Notes under the pieces: model-generated | The model's input: only the letters and a program-made list of their open reading frames with translations | Database searches by the model: none | Told to the model about the DNA's origin: nothing | Position numbers and translations under genes: made by a program | Source of the DNA: Diphasiastrum complanatum | Lineage: Eukaryota; Streptophyta; Lycopodiopsida; Lycopodiales; Lycopodiaceae | Direction of reading: 5' to 3' | Length of the DNA stretch: 64,000 bases | Assembly: GCA_029204225.1 (NCBI GenBank) | Contig: CM055107.1 | Location: forward strand, 22,200,178-22,264,177 | Shown: positions 49,301 through 58,812 of the stretch, in pieces | How positions within the stretch are numbered: the stretch's first letter is position 1 | Layout of the letters: every line of letters begins with the position of its first letter

Positions 49301-52300
49301 AAGCAAACGATGATCCACAGCGGATATATTGCATAGATTGGGACGATCTTGGCCTCCAGCGATGATCAGCAGATGCAGAGGGTCTACTTACCGCGTATAG
49401 AGAGCAGATGCTTCAGTTGGGTGAGGCTCATGGATTGGCCATTTATAATGGCCTTCTACGGTGGCCTGGTTCAAGTGATTATACTTGTTTCCCACACATT
49501 GAAGGACATAGTGTTGTTTACTATTTCATAGGATCGCCGTCTCTCCCGCCCTTCATTGCATCCTTTTTGGTTCACCACCCTACACTCTCTGACCATTCTA
49601 TCTCTCACTCTCTATCGGCCTTCTTTGCACCCCACATACCCGTCCATTAACCCCCATCGTGAAGACCAAATATTGCTATACCCCTCAAAACACTCCTTTG
49701 CACAGGGAAGCCCCATCGGAACTTCTGACTCAATTTCCATATGAGCGTACTTTAGCGGACCGGTCTCTGTTTCTTGTCCAGACCATCCATACCGCTGCAT
49801 CTCTTGCTTTTCCTTCGCCATGGTCCAAGCATCCACGACACCATCGAGCACATAACCCATGGTATGACCATGAATGCACCCTCCTTCACCAGAATTTGAT
49901 CTATGCTAGCTGCCACCTCCCCCATCTGGTAAAGGACTTATCTTGTGTATACTGTAAAACCACTCGAAAGAAGAAAATTGCATATGAGATTTGCCAGGGC
50001 AAGTAGATGATAGACCTTCTCTTTAGTTCCTCTTCGCGATCCTTTTGGAAGAAATTTCTAGCCTCCACTTCCCACGCCCTTATTTGTAGACGCTTTTGAT
50101 ATTTTCTCCCCAGACATGGTTGAAGAGGCCATCAAACGATTACACTCCCATATGGCTAAAGACATTGATGATTTAGAGGCTAAACTTCTGAAGTATGCCG
50201 CTGACATCCTCTCTCCTTTCCTCTCTATCTTATTTAACTGCGCTATCACATCTGGTTTCCCCTCTCCGTGATCCACAAACCTTATTCATCCTATCCATGA
50301 AGGCGGTGATCCTATGAAAGTCGACAACTATCGTACCATCATGATTAGCCGCCTCTTTGCCAAGGGTAATGGCTCTCTTCTTCAATCAGAGATCAGTGCA
50401 AAGATGGATACTAGAGCATTTCATGCCATTGGTCAGGCCGGTTTCAGACGAGCATATACTACATCTGATCATATCTTTACCCTGAGATCCATCATTGAGG
50501 AGGCTAGGGCCAGGAGAGAGCGTGTACTTTGCTGCTTTATGGATTTCCGCAAAGCCTTTGATTCTGTACCTAGACATTTGTTGATACAGAGGCTTTCAGG
50601 AGGATATCATAAAAAGCAGTTGTGGCTTTGTATAGGCGAGTTATTGGTAGGATTCGGGTATCAGGGGTTATATCACCATAGATGGATAGTACGATTGGGG
50701 TTAAGTAGGGATGTCCACTTTCACCTACAATCTTTGGTTTATACATAGACGAGCTTGAGCAAGTTATACAAAGTGTTGGAGGGCAGGGAAGTACCTTGGG
50801 TGACCTCATTATTGCTATTCTGTTATATGCGGATGATGTGGTTTTACTTTCGCGGACGAGAGAGGGTCTACAGTGGCATCTGGATGTGCTTCATTCTTTT
50901 TGTATACAGTGGGGATTGTCAGTGAATGTGGCCAAGACCAAAGTTATGGTGTTTAACACCTCTAGATCCTTCATGATACAACAAGAGCTTCTTTGGGATG
51001 GTCATCCACTTGAGATAGTTCACTCTTACACCTATCTGGGTGTTGTATTCTTTGGTCCCACTTTCAGTATGAGGCAGGCAGCGGTTTCCCAGTTACGGAA
51101 GGGCTATTCATTGTTGGTCTATCTGGAGAGATTGTGTTTCAGATCACACATGGGATGCGACTAGGAAGTGTCAGCGCTTTGACACCATGGTCGTCCCCTC
51201 AGCTTTGTACACAACAAAGACATGGAACATTGGATTGGCAACTACTGAGTGGGCACGCATTTCTTGACTACAGATCCATATGCTATCTCGGATAATACGG
51301 GCCAAGCCCTTTGTACCACATCATATTATTCTGGTAGAGTTTGTTGTCCTCCCTTATTCAGATTGAGGCCTTGTGCCACATTGTCACTTTCATACAGCGT
51401 CTAGAGGATCTCCAGGGTGGAGATACGCACTATGCTGCATCAGCTTTGTCATCATCCCGACTTTAAGGGAAGCTCCTTAGATCATGCTTACAAATCCTAA
51501 ACATAAAAGGATAACACATTGTGGAGAAACCACCCAACCAAGTAGAAGCACCCAATCAATCTCTAGAAGCCTCACCCCCAAGCCAAGGAACAAGAAGCAT
51601 GAATGTAAAGTGAGAGCCTGGCAATGAATCAAGAACCATGATGAGGAGTAGGGCGAGTTTGGACCCCTTATATAGAGCCTAATGCATGCTGGGCACATAG
51701 CCATGCATAGCCCTATGTTCCCTATAAATAGATTCACCTAGAATAGAGTCCTATGCATGGACCAACTATTCATAGAATTGCTATTGATAACTCTACACAT
51801 GCATTACCTTGTCTAAACTCCACTTAGTGTGTTCTGGGCCTCACAGGGATATTAGTTACTTTTGGATCACGTCCAGTATGACGTGGCATAACTAACAGCT
51901 TGTTTCACTGGAGTACCGTGTATCCAAGACTAGGAGTATACTGTATCCTATGTACTGGTCATGGACATAACACCGACACTTACATTTTGAGGGACACTTT
52001 GTCTCATGGTATTCCCAGGCCCGTCGTCGCCTTTTCACATTGGGTATTCAGATTACCGACCTACCTGTTGGTACTCATTAATATATTCGAGGCCATCTGT
52101 ATAGAGCGTATCTTCAGAGCACTTGGCAGGGTACACTAGGGACCGAGACTGGGTTCTATCATACGAGCAGTTGTGGCTTTGTATAGGCGAGTTATTGGTC
52201 GGATCCGGGTATCAGGGGTTATATCGCCAGAGATGGATAGTACGATTGGGGTTAAGTAGGGATGTCCACTTTCACCTACAATCTTTGGTTTATACATAGA

Positions 52301-53597
52301 TGAGCTTGAGCAAGTTATACAAAGTGTTGGAGGGCAGGGATGTACATTGGGTGACCTCATTATTGCTATTTTGTTATATGCGGATAATGTGCTTTTACTT
52401 TCGTGGACGAGAGAGGGTCTACAGTGGCATCTGGATGTGCTTCATTCTTATTGCATACAGTGGGGATTGTCAGTGAATGTGGCCAAGACCAAAGTTATGG
52501 TGTTTAACACCTCTAGATCCTTCATGATACAACAAGAGCTTCTTTGGGATGGTCATCCACTTGAGATAGTTCACTCTTACACCTATCTGGGTGTTGTATT
52601 CTCTGGTCCCACTTTCAGTATGAGGTAGGCAACGGTTTCCCAGTTACGGAAGGGCTATTCATTGTTGGTCGATTTGGAGAGATTGTGTTTCAGATCACAC
52701 ATTAGGGATGCGACTAGGAAGTGTCAGCTCTTTGACACCATGGTAGTCCCCTCAGCTTTGTACACAGCAAAGACATGGAACATTGGATTGACAACTACTG
52801 AGTGTGCACGCATTTCTTGACTACAAATTCATATGCTATCTCGGATAATACGGGCCAAGCCCTCTGTACCACATCATATTATTCTGGCAGAGTTTGTTGT
52901 CCCCCCTTATTCAGATTGAGGCCTTGTGCCACATTGTCACTTTCATACAGCGTCTAGAGGATCTCCAGGGTGGAGATACACACTATGCTGCATCAGCTTT
53001 GTCATCATCCCGACACTTACATTTTGAGGGACACTTTGTCTCATGGTACTCCTAGGCCCGTCGTCTCCTTTTCACATTGGGTATTCAGATTACCGACCTA
53101 CCTGTTGGTACTCATCAATATATTCGAGGCCATCTGTATAGAGCGTATCTTCAGAGCACTTGGCAGGGTACACTAGGGACGAAGACTGAGTTCTATCGTG
53201 CACATCTTCTATCTTTGGATCCAGCTGGATGTCCTATAGTACTTACGTATTTGGTGGAGAGTATCTCACATAGACTTCACAAAGTGATGGGTCAGTTGTG
53301 CGTTTCCTCACACCAGCTAGCCATCGAGATTGGCAGATATAGTGGCAACCCACGAGAGGCTCGATTCTGTGGTATGTGTGATAGACATGAGGTAGAGGAC
53401 GAGCTCCATTTTCTCTTCAGATGCCCAGCTTACTATGAGATCTGTGGGAGATATTACTGCTCCCACCACATGCAATTTTTGTATTTGCAGTTATTGTTTC
53501 TTTTATATGATTGAGCTTTTAAGCTCCTGTTGTGCATACTTGACATGCACCTTTTAGTAGTCCTATGTACCTTAGGGTATTTCAAGGACATTAATAA

Positions 53598-53646
<49 letters not shown>

Positions 53647-55361
53647 TTGATACACACTGATATTGTCCTATCATGCTAATTGGACGCAGTCTTCTTGAAT
53701 AGTCTTTGTTTTATTTTGGGGCAGCTTAAAGTTTGTTCCCACCAATTGTAGTTGGTAGTTGGTTTTTTCTAAGGGATTCCTAGAAAGGATAGATTTGTCG
53801 TTGGTGTTCCATGGGTGAGATAGAGACAGAAGAGAACTTTATCTTTAGTTGCCAAAATGCTATGAGGCTAGAGGGAGATACTATTGCCTTTTTGAGATTA
53901 TAGCTATTTACACTTCACTCTCTTATACCTTTCGAGAACCAGAGATGTGTTGTTTCGATGATATGGGAGATGTTCTGTTTGAGTAGTGACCTTTGTCAGA
54001 CCCATAATATGAGTATCAATCAACCAAGTGCACATTACCTCTCCCTTTTCTAGGTAAGACCTTTGGTCAGATACACAATCAGATTCATAGGACGAGGCAG
54101 AGATCCTCTTAAACACAACATTCCTCACACCATAAAGCTCCTCCATCTGTGACCATCGACAATTCTTGGGCTATGATATATGATCATTTGTTATGGCTAC
54201 ATGCATGCCCGTAGTTATGGTTGAGAGTCATTTTTCAGATTTTGATTTTTGTATTGGCCTTAGTTTCATCCTCATTTTCAGTTTTAATTAAACTATTTTT
54301 CATATGGGATTTTAAACTCTCATAGCATGAAACATATTTGAAACCTTTTGTATTTCAAGACTTCAAAAACGCTTTCCCCAGTATTTCTCTAGACAGAGGA
54401 ATAAAGTGGACTAACTCATTCCATTCAAACATCGGGATCAACAACTGAAAGCTCTACCCCAACATGTTACCCATCAACAAGCACCATGCCGTTCCAAGCG
54501 GGCATTTATAGCAATAGCTCTAGCCCTGGAGGTTCACATGACCTATATACTTTGGCATTCTAGGAGATATTAGACAATCAGAGGGAGTCTTTTTTTACAG
54601 CATCTACTGGTTTGTGCCAAGGTTTTCTTAGATTGAAAAAGGAAGAATGCACTATGGCTTGACCTTGGAATGGGACAAAACAGAACATAAATCAATCATC
54701 AAACATGAAATCGAGTAGAAAATGTTCTATCGTGTTATTCCTAACAAAAAAAGAGCTTTAAATCTCTTGGGGAACTGAACTTTCATTCAGAGGGATGGAG
54801 TAATATCATGACAATAGATTCTTTAAGGGTAATTGTTAGCAGCATACATATATATCTGCAATTTTATCTGCTCAGTTACTTTCAAAGTTCTTTCTACAAT
54901 GGACAACACTGATCTTTGTTGGCAGTTGGAATATTAATACCAATGTTTTCTAAAGGACCATGCACGACTGTTATGGAGTGGGAGTGAATTGCCTTGTGTC
55001 TCTCTTGCACCTACGGCTCTTTCAGTGATGCATAATTTGAGGTAAATTTCCTTGTGACAGTTTTTCAGTGTTCTAGATAACATTTATGCATAAATTTTCA
55101 CTTATATCAAGCAAGAACCTAGTTATTTAATGCCATATTTAACTGGTTAGGCCACAACCATCAAGGGATCGCACCTGTACAGCAGCAGCTGCAGCGCTTC
55201 TATTACGGGAGTTGAGTTCAAGACAGGATTTATCAAGCCTCAAGTTAGACAAATCGGCCGATGCAGTCGATTCTTCAATACAATGCTTATTTGATGCTCT
55301 TGGAACACGACGAATGCGTGTAGGTAGATCAACGTTACGTCATTCTAGAAATCCTTGTTAG
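28752..55361 (+). CDS. DTW-domain protein, predicted tRNA-uridine aminocarboxypropyltransferase
   Basis: DTW (TapT/DTWD) enzymes move the 3-amino-3-carboxypropyl group of S-adenosylmethionine to N3 of a tRNA uridine, giving acp3U. Exons: 28752-29378, 30869-31009, 42001-42096, 43677-43803, 45715-45821, 48010-48090, 54956-55041, 55151-55361. All borders are GT/AG and phases match, giving 1476 nt, 491 residues and TAG. The first ~250 residues are a plant-type extension; residues 1-85, Ser/Arg/Cys-rich, may be an organelle transit peptide. The domain shows CxxC-x7-CxC (Cys254, 257, 265, 267), FILLDGTW (DxTW, 379-382) and [16 protein letters not shown] (~421-436). Introns 2, 5 and 6 contain retroelements; no exon is damaged. 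Specific tRNA position and organelle are unknown. Confidence 0.92.
29379..30868 (+). other. DTW gene intron 1
   Basis: 1490-bp intron. A short segment near 30490 ([10 protein letters not shown] in one frame) faintly resembles the end of copia RNase H but is too short to call. The open frame 30179-30412 has no recognised motif. Confidence 0.7.
30869..31009 (+). CDS. DTW gene exon 2
   Basis: 47 codons from acceptor GTGCAG to AAAG|GTAAGC, ending [20 protein letters not shown]. It supplies the first Cys (254) of the DTW metal-binding-like cluster. Phase 0 on both sides. The acceptor at 30868 was chosen because it alone keeps the frame from exon 1. Confidence 0.85.
31010..33017 (+). other. DTW gene intron 2, first part
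   Basis: AT-rich intron DNA, including a short (CT)n run at 31388-31409. No coding or complete element is recognised. Confidence 0.6.
31388..31409. repeat. (CT)n microsatellite
   Basis: About 11 CT units in DTW intron 2. Confidence 0.85.
33018..33159 (+). mobile_element. Short LTR-like segment next to a tRNA-Met primer site
   Basis: Runs from TGTTAGGGAC to ATCAACA and is followed at once by TGGTATCAGAG, the usual plant LTR primer site. The 142-bp size would suit a TRIM-type miniature LTR. No second copy was found, so it may instead be the end of a longer LTR. A similar CAACA-TGGTATTAGAG junction lies at 33834/33835. Confidence 0.45.
33160..35982 (+). other. Retroelement-like leader and unrecognised DNA in DTW intron 2
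   Basis: Contains a second primer-site-like TGGTATTAGAGAAC at 33835 preceded by a CAACA end, suggesting another decayed LTR. Open frames at 34353-34667, 35131-35400 and 35421-35630 have no recognisable gag or pol motif. The rest is T-rich. Confidence 0.45.
35983..36292 (+). repeat. 5' LTR of the chromovirus (310 bp)
   Basis: Starts TGTTACGAGCC. Ends CTCTAAAA where the 3' copy has CTCTAACA, so the terminal CA is mutated. It lacks ~75 bp present in the 3' LTR between the GGCACCG and TTGGCA regions. Confidence 0.92.
37264..38230 (+). pseudogene. chromovirus gag with CCHC knuckle
   Basis: The gag core [34 protein letters not shown] is at 37540-37660. The knuckle [14 protein letters not shown] is near 38079. 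Several stops and shifts separate the pieces. The product would have been a capsid/nucleocapsid protein. Confidence 0.8.
38270..40680 (+). pseudogene. chromovirus protease, RT and integrase remnants
   Basis: The protease active site reads [13 protein letters not shown] (the usual Ser of DSG is Asp). RT motifs are [39 protein letters not shown] and FLDDILVYS. The frame then jumps to unrelated sequence at about 39450, so RNase H is absent. Integrase parts are [37 protein letters not shown] and [14 protein letters not shown]. The integrase tail [13 protein letters not shown] and [13 protein letters not shown] follows. Confidence 0.8.
40926..41310 (+). repeat. 3' LTR of the chromovirus (385 bp)
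   Basis: TGTTACGAGCC to GGTCTCTAACA, directly after the polypurine tract. It is similar to the 5' LTR but longer. Confidence 0.92.
41311..42000 (+). other. DTW gene intron 2, last part
   Basis: AT-rich intron DNA ending in the acceptor ATGGTTGCAG. No element is recognised. Confidence 0.6.
42001..42096 (+). CDS. DTW gene exon 3 (96 nt): Cys cluster
   Basis: 32 codons, [20 protein letters not shown] then [12 protein letters not shown], between TTGCAG and AAG|GTGCTT. With Cys254 from exon 2 it forms CxxC-x7-CxC, the pattern found at the start of DTW domains. It is separated from exon 2 by an 11-kb intron carrying the chromovirus. Confidence 0.92.
42097..43676 (+). other. DTW gene intron 3
   Basis: 1580-bp AT-rich intron with nothing recognised. 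Confidence 0.7.
43677..43803 (+). CDS. DTW gene exon 4 (127 nt)
   Basis: Reads [17 protein letters not shown], then a [19 protein letters not shown] segment, ending SQP and G of a split Gly codon at CCAG|GTTCG. The acceptor is TTTGTAG. Its phase (0 in, 1 out) fits exons 3 and 5. Confidence 0.9.
43804..45714 (+). other. DTW gene intron 4
   Basis: 1911-bp intron. An antisense open frame at 44008-44274 with a Gly/Ser run is noted under findings. Nothing else is recognised. Confidence 0.7.
45715..45821 (+). CDS. DTW gene exon 5 (107 nt)
   Basis: Starts with GT completing the Gly codon, then [20 protein letters not shown] and [15 protein letters not shown] up to AAAG|GTAATT. The acceptor TATGCAG is immediately followed by GT. 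The phase is correct on both sides. Confidence 0.88.
45822..46504 (+). other. DTW gene intron 5, first part
   Basis: Intron DNA with a long (GA)n run at 46229-46302. Nothing else is recognised before the copia RNase H. Confidence 0.6.
46229..46302. repeat. (GA)n microsatellite, about 37 units
   Basis: An uninterrupted GA run in DTW intron 5, near the 3' end of an antisense copia fragment. Confidence 0.92.
46505..47775 (-). mobile_element. Antisense copia RT-RNase H fragment
   Basis: On the minus strand: [20 protein letters not shown] and [10 protein letters not shown] (RT start, ~47740-47620), then [11 protein letters not shown] (~47410; the usual YVDD is IDD), LGLEVWQNA, then RNase H pieces [47 protein letters not shown] and [13 protein letters not shown] near 46510. 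Multiple stops and internal deletions. It lies in DTW intron 5, opposite to the gene. Confidence 0.82.
48010..48090 (+). CDS. DTW gene exon 6 (81 nt): DxTW motif
   Basis: 27 codons, [20 protein letters not shown] then AMISRLQ, between CATGCAG and CAG|GTTTG. DGTW at 379-382 is the family-defining DxTW motif in the SAM-binding region. Phase 0 on both sides. Confidence 0.93.
48091..48539 (+). other. DTW gene intron 6, before the LINE
   Basis: Intron DNA with nothing recognised. The LINE 5' border lies somewhere near 48.5 kb. Confidence 0.5.
48806..49640 (+). pseudogene. LINE ORF2 endonuclease domain
   Basis: The apurinic-endonuclease-like fold is visible in pieces over two or three frames: [70 protein letters not shown] and a final LSDHS. 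GDFNAR and SDH are the catalytic-type motifs. Stops at about 49039 and 49250 and a frame change near 49400 disable it. Confidence 0.75.
50280..51170 (+). pseudogene. LINE reverse transcriptase, first copy
   Basis: [54 protein letters not shown], then after a frame shift [20 protein letters not shown] and [19 protein letters not shown]. Catalytic Asp residues are present in the FMDF and YADD motifs. Frame breaks at about 50615-50800 mean no full product. Confidence 0.8.
51477..51895. mobile_element. ~420-bp insertion within the LINE
   Basis: This block interrupts LINE sequence that is otherwise collinear. AGCT occurs on both sides (GGAAGCT before, ACAGCTT after), a possible 4-bp target duplication. 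It contains CTATAAATA. The ends are not clear TG/CA or inverted repeats, so the class is unknown. Confidence 0.55.
52166..53010 (+). repeat. Second copy of the LINE RT 3' half
   Basis: Nearly identical to 50615-51465 at an offset of 1551 bases. YADD has become YADN, and a TAG appears at about 52627. The copy then skips about 100 bases that are present after the insertion in the first copy, with the junction at CCGAC. The second copy alone continues into the real LINE 3' end. Confidence 0.9.
53077..53514 (+). pseudogene. LINE ORF2 C-terminal region with CCHC
   Basis: A 145-codon open frame with a CCHC motif C-x2-C-x8-H-x4-C ([20 protein letters not shown]) followed by PAYYEI. It is the terminal part of the LINE protein. 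The first copy of this region (51896-52165) is cut before the motif. Confidence 0.75.
53601..53642 (+). repeat. (TC)n tail of the LINE
   Basis: About 21 TC units directly after GACATTAATAAAGA. Interpreted as the LINE 3' tail because the same junction occurs at 381. Confidence 0.85.
53643..54955 (+). other. DTW gene intron 6, after the LINE
   Basis: AT-rich intron DNA up to the acceptor TTTTCTAAAG. No element is recognised. Confidence 0.6.
54956..55361 (+). CDS. DTW gene exons 7 and 8: C-terminus
   Basis: Exon 7 (54956-55041) reads [20 protein letters not shown] then ALSVMHNL and AG of Arg. After a 109-bp intron (GTAAAT...GGTTAG), exon 8 (55151-55361) gives [22 protein letters not shown] and a C-terminal [13 protein letters not shown] followed by [10 protein letters not shown] and TAG. 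The [14 protein letters not shown] motif is characteristic of this plant DTW family; Trp replaces Arg427 in the homologues I recall, so this residue is worth checking. Confidence 0.93.
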
Positions 55362-58158
55362 GACTTCTGTTTTGCACTTTAAGAAAAACCTGCTGCTTGT
55401 CCTGCGAATTTTCAGAGAATGTCAGCTTTCTCAATTTGCTGCCATTGCTAGGACCATTGTCTGTTTAGTCCTTACATTATTCGCTGATATGAAGCTATTC
55501 CCATCCTATGGCTCATTCTAGCATATTCAAGCTTTTTGCCAATATCGCCAAACAGTCATCCGCCTAGCCTGAATCACCCTTCCGTCAAAATATTGGATGA
55601 AAAATCAGATGGACATGGTAAACTGATCCTATTTTCTAGCTGCTGGGCTTCATTATTTCATGGCATGAAGCACAAATAGCCTTATAAAATGTCTTCACAA
55701 CGCAATGAAACACCACAATTTATCTTCAGCTACAATCCAGCACCTTCACCAGTAGATTTGTCAATTGGCTGTTCCCAAGAACGATGAATGGGAGAAACAG
55801 CATTCAAAATGATGTAAGTTTTGTGAGACTAGGTATGTTTAGGAAGGCTAGCAATTTTTGAGAATATGTTATGCACTGCTGGTTCTAGATAATTTCTTGT
55901 GGCAGCTTTGTGATTTATCATTTTTATTTTATCTGTTATTTGTATAGTAGAAATACTTTTGACAAGCTTGTGAAGGGACCACCAAACAAATTCTCCCATT
56001 TAAAACTCGGGTTATTGCCAATCTTCTAACCTCTAATTTCTAATTCCTATTTTTTTGTGCGCACAAGGTGTTGGCCCAAGTGTTTAAATTTCTTCTTTCT
56101 TCATAATTTTTCTAACCATACATTCGTATAATTTCTATTTCTACTTAAAATAATATCTATTGAGAACCTTATATTGGAATTGATGGTTCTTGATAACGGA
56201 ATAATTATCATATTGAGAACTGTCAACATTTATTTTCTAGGATTCTACTGAGAACTGGTAAGAAAGAAATTTTTTAACTGTAATTTGATATCTTGAACTG
56301 GCGGTTCTCAATTTTAAGAATAAAGACTACCAGGAACCGGCACGTATATCAAATATGTAGGAACCACCCAATGTTGGTATGTACGCACCCACGTACGTAC
56401 AAGGTATTACCTTATTTATACTGTGTAATGTATATTAGGCAATTAAATAGGGGACTCTCTCATATCACCAGCACATGCCATGTCGATGTCTTCCAGTAAT
56501 CTTCGCACGTAAATCTCAAGCTAAAGTGAGGTATGATCATGATTTAGAAGATACTTCCGTCTCATACCAGTAGCATATTTTGCTAACTCGAGTTGAGAGA
56601 TATACCATCTTTGGTTAACATATGAAAACACCAATTTCTAAATATTTTTCTCATACATACACAGAGAAGTTCTTGGTATGTACTCTATATGCCCATTGCT
56701 CCTTAGGACATTTGGCATGCTCTAGTCATATTCCTTGATCCCCATATCAATGATCAATCCTTGGCTCTGCTTTTTGTAGCTTTTGAGTTTCAATGTGTCA
56801 AAGCATTTGATAAGTTCATTTATCAATTGCTCCAATGAGATTTTTCTTGCCATTCACCACTCCTTTAGATGTTTAGTCAGGGCCAAGTGAGTCTTGCATA
56901 ATCATGTGAATCCTTGGAATGATTTTTATGAATTCAGATATTATTTAGATCACTCTCAAAAGCTTTTCTTTTATAATGAATCTTTGATCTAAAGCTGAAA
57001 GCATTTTGAGAGGGTTGATTGTTGATTCTCTAGCATCAAATGTCAAATTATGAACAAGGAAATTCTCATTTGAATGTATTTCTATTCCAAAAATTGGAAT
57101 AACTTCTTTGTTTTAATTGAAGTACATTACTTACAATTCCAGATAGAAATCCCAATGCTAGAGACTAAGGGCTTATTGGTAGCCATTGTACCATTCGATG
57201 CATCTTTTACTTAGGCTTTATGTGGATTAGTGTCTTTGTCTTCATCAAATGAATTATCATCTCTTGATTTAATTTTGGCAATCTTTCTAGGACCCAACAT
57301 TGGCCTCAAGATAAACTATTATTTTTTTCACGAGGACACAATATATCCTTCCAAGTGTGTACAAGGCAAACCAATTCCTTATATCTAGCCTTAATATAAT
57401 CAACGGTTCATTTATACTTGAAGGTACACATACCCCGTATGTACCTTAACAAACTATCTTGCACTTTGATATGCACTCCCAGATACCTCATTAATGCAAA
57501 TTTACTACAAAAATCTCACCATAGTATCGTCAAGTCTTGGCCAATATTAGCAACTACTCTAAAGTTTTTGCATAATGTGGATTGCTTTATGGTTTTCCTT
57601 TAATGCACATAGTTTCAGTCCACATAAACAATACATCATTTTTTAGATTGATTTGTTCTTAGCATGCAAATCATGGATAAACTAGGTTACTAGTCATGCA
57701 TCTTGCAATGTGAAACCACAATTTTAAGTTGTAACCTAGAATTTCTAGATAGGCATGGAAGCTTCATTTTCATGCTACTCATACTAGAACTTATTTGTAT
57801 GCTAGTTGACCTTTGATCTTGCATTTAGGAACAACAAAGTTTCAAGGTACCAAACCAAACCAATCAACTAGAGAGTTGTCCCACATGTACTCTCCAAACG
57901 CTATTGAAGGTTGGTTGCTAGATGGACCAAGATCCCAGTTAGTGTTGAGATAGTTAACAATGGCCAAATGTTTCAAAATGGGCTTGAGTGGCCAAATGAC
58001 ATTATAAAGAGCTCAATTTATTTAATTTGAACTTTTGGCCCATGGGTCTACTTGAGCTAATGAAGCCCCAAGTACATTAAAACTATCAATCTATGCCCTA
58101 GTTGCATGTCCATAATTTTAGCTCTTCTTTATTGAAAACAATGTCCTCTAAGTTTGCA

Positions 58159-58164
<6 letters not shown>
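55362..58164. other. 3' flank of the DTW gene, no gene recognised
   Basis: Contains the DTW 3' UTR near 55.4 kb. A weak gag-like antisense trace near 56.7-57.0 kb was considered and not accepted. The rest is AT-rich. Confidence 0.5.

Positions 58165-58201
<37 letters not shown>
58165..58201. repeat. (AT)n microsatellite
   Basis: About 18 AT units in intergenic DNA. Confidence 0.9.
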
Positions 58202-58203
<2 letters not shown>

Positions 58204-58789
58204 TATATCTCCAGTCATAGAATGCAAGATAACATGAATTAAAGATTCTATAGCAAAATGTCGATGTCACATGAAAAATCATAATACGGACAAATTTTAT
58301 AAGCAGTAGCAAAAGTGGGTACATATGTTGTTGGACCAATGCAAGTTAAAAGTTACATTGGCATACAATCATATAGTAGGAAGTAATTGTGTCTACAAAA
58401 TTGAAAAGGAATTAGCTACAACATGAAAAGAAAACCACATAATTGGGCATGTATGATATTGAATAGCGATAACAAATTTTTTGTTTTGTTTGTGAAGCTA
58501 TATGAAAGGGCCAAAGAATACCACTTGTTTAAAACAATTGAATAGTAGCATACACACAATGTTCACAATAGAAGAGGAGAAGCCACACACAAAAGTTCTA
58601 TCACATTGTATTATTATGAATAATGAGTACAAAAATCTTGATAAAGAGAAAGGAGTTTATGGATTTAATAGTTGATCTACAATCTCGTCTAGAGTACAAC
58701 TAGCTAGTGAAGAGTGAAACTTGACTTTATAATTTTAATATACCCTCTCAATGATAGATTTGTATTGTTCTAAAACTGATTGAGTGCAA
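58202..58789. other. Presumed 5' part of the Helitron, no coding
   Basis: AT-rich DNA before the first Rep motif. No Helitron 5' TC end could be fixed. Confidence 0.4.
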
Positions 58790-58812
58790 AAATTCTCAAA
58801 TTCAGTTTTATC

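Larger units (their letters stand above)
48540..53642 (+). mobile_element. LINE retrotransposon, rearranged, with (TC)n tail
   Basis: Order: ORF1 C-terminal piece (48561-48755, [16 protein letters not shown]), APE-type endonuclease (48806-49640: [29 protein letters not shown]), RT (50280-51170: [40 protein letters not shown]), a C-terminal CCHC (53368-53445: [20 protein letters not shown]), then GACATTAATAAA and (TC)n. It has stops and frameshifts. The 3' half of RT is present twice (50615 and 52166). It lies in DTW intron 6 in the sense orientation. The domain style, with no RNase H and an HFLF-CP tail, recalls jockey/CR1/L2-like LINEs more than plant L1; clade not proven. Confidence 0.85.

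Noticed and set aside
56640-57100. Antisense copia gag
   Set aside because: Only a short LEQLINELIKCFDTLKL-like trace is present, and no zinc knuckle or pol could be confirmed.
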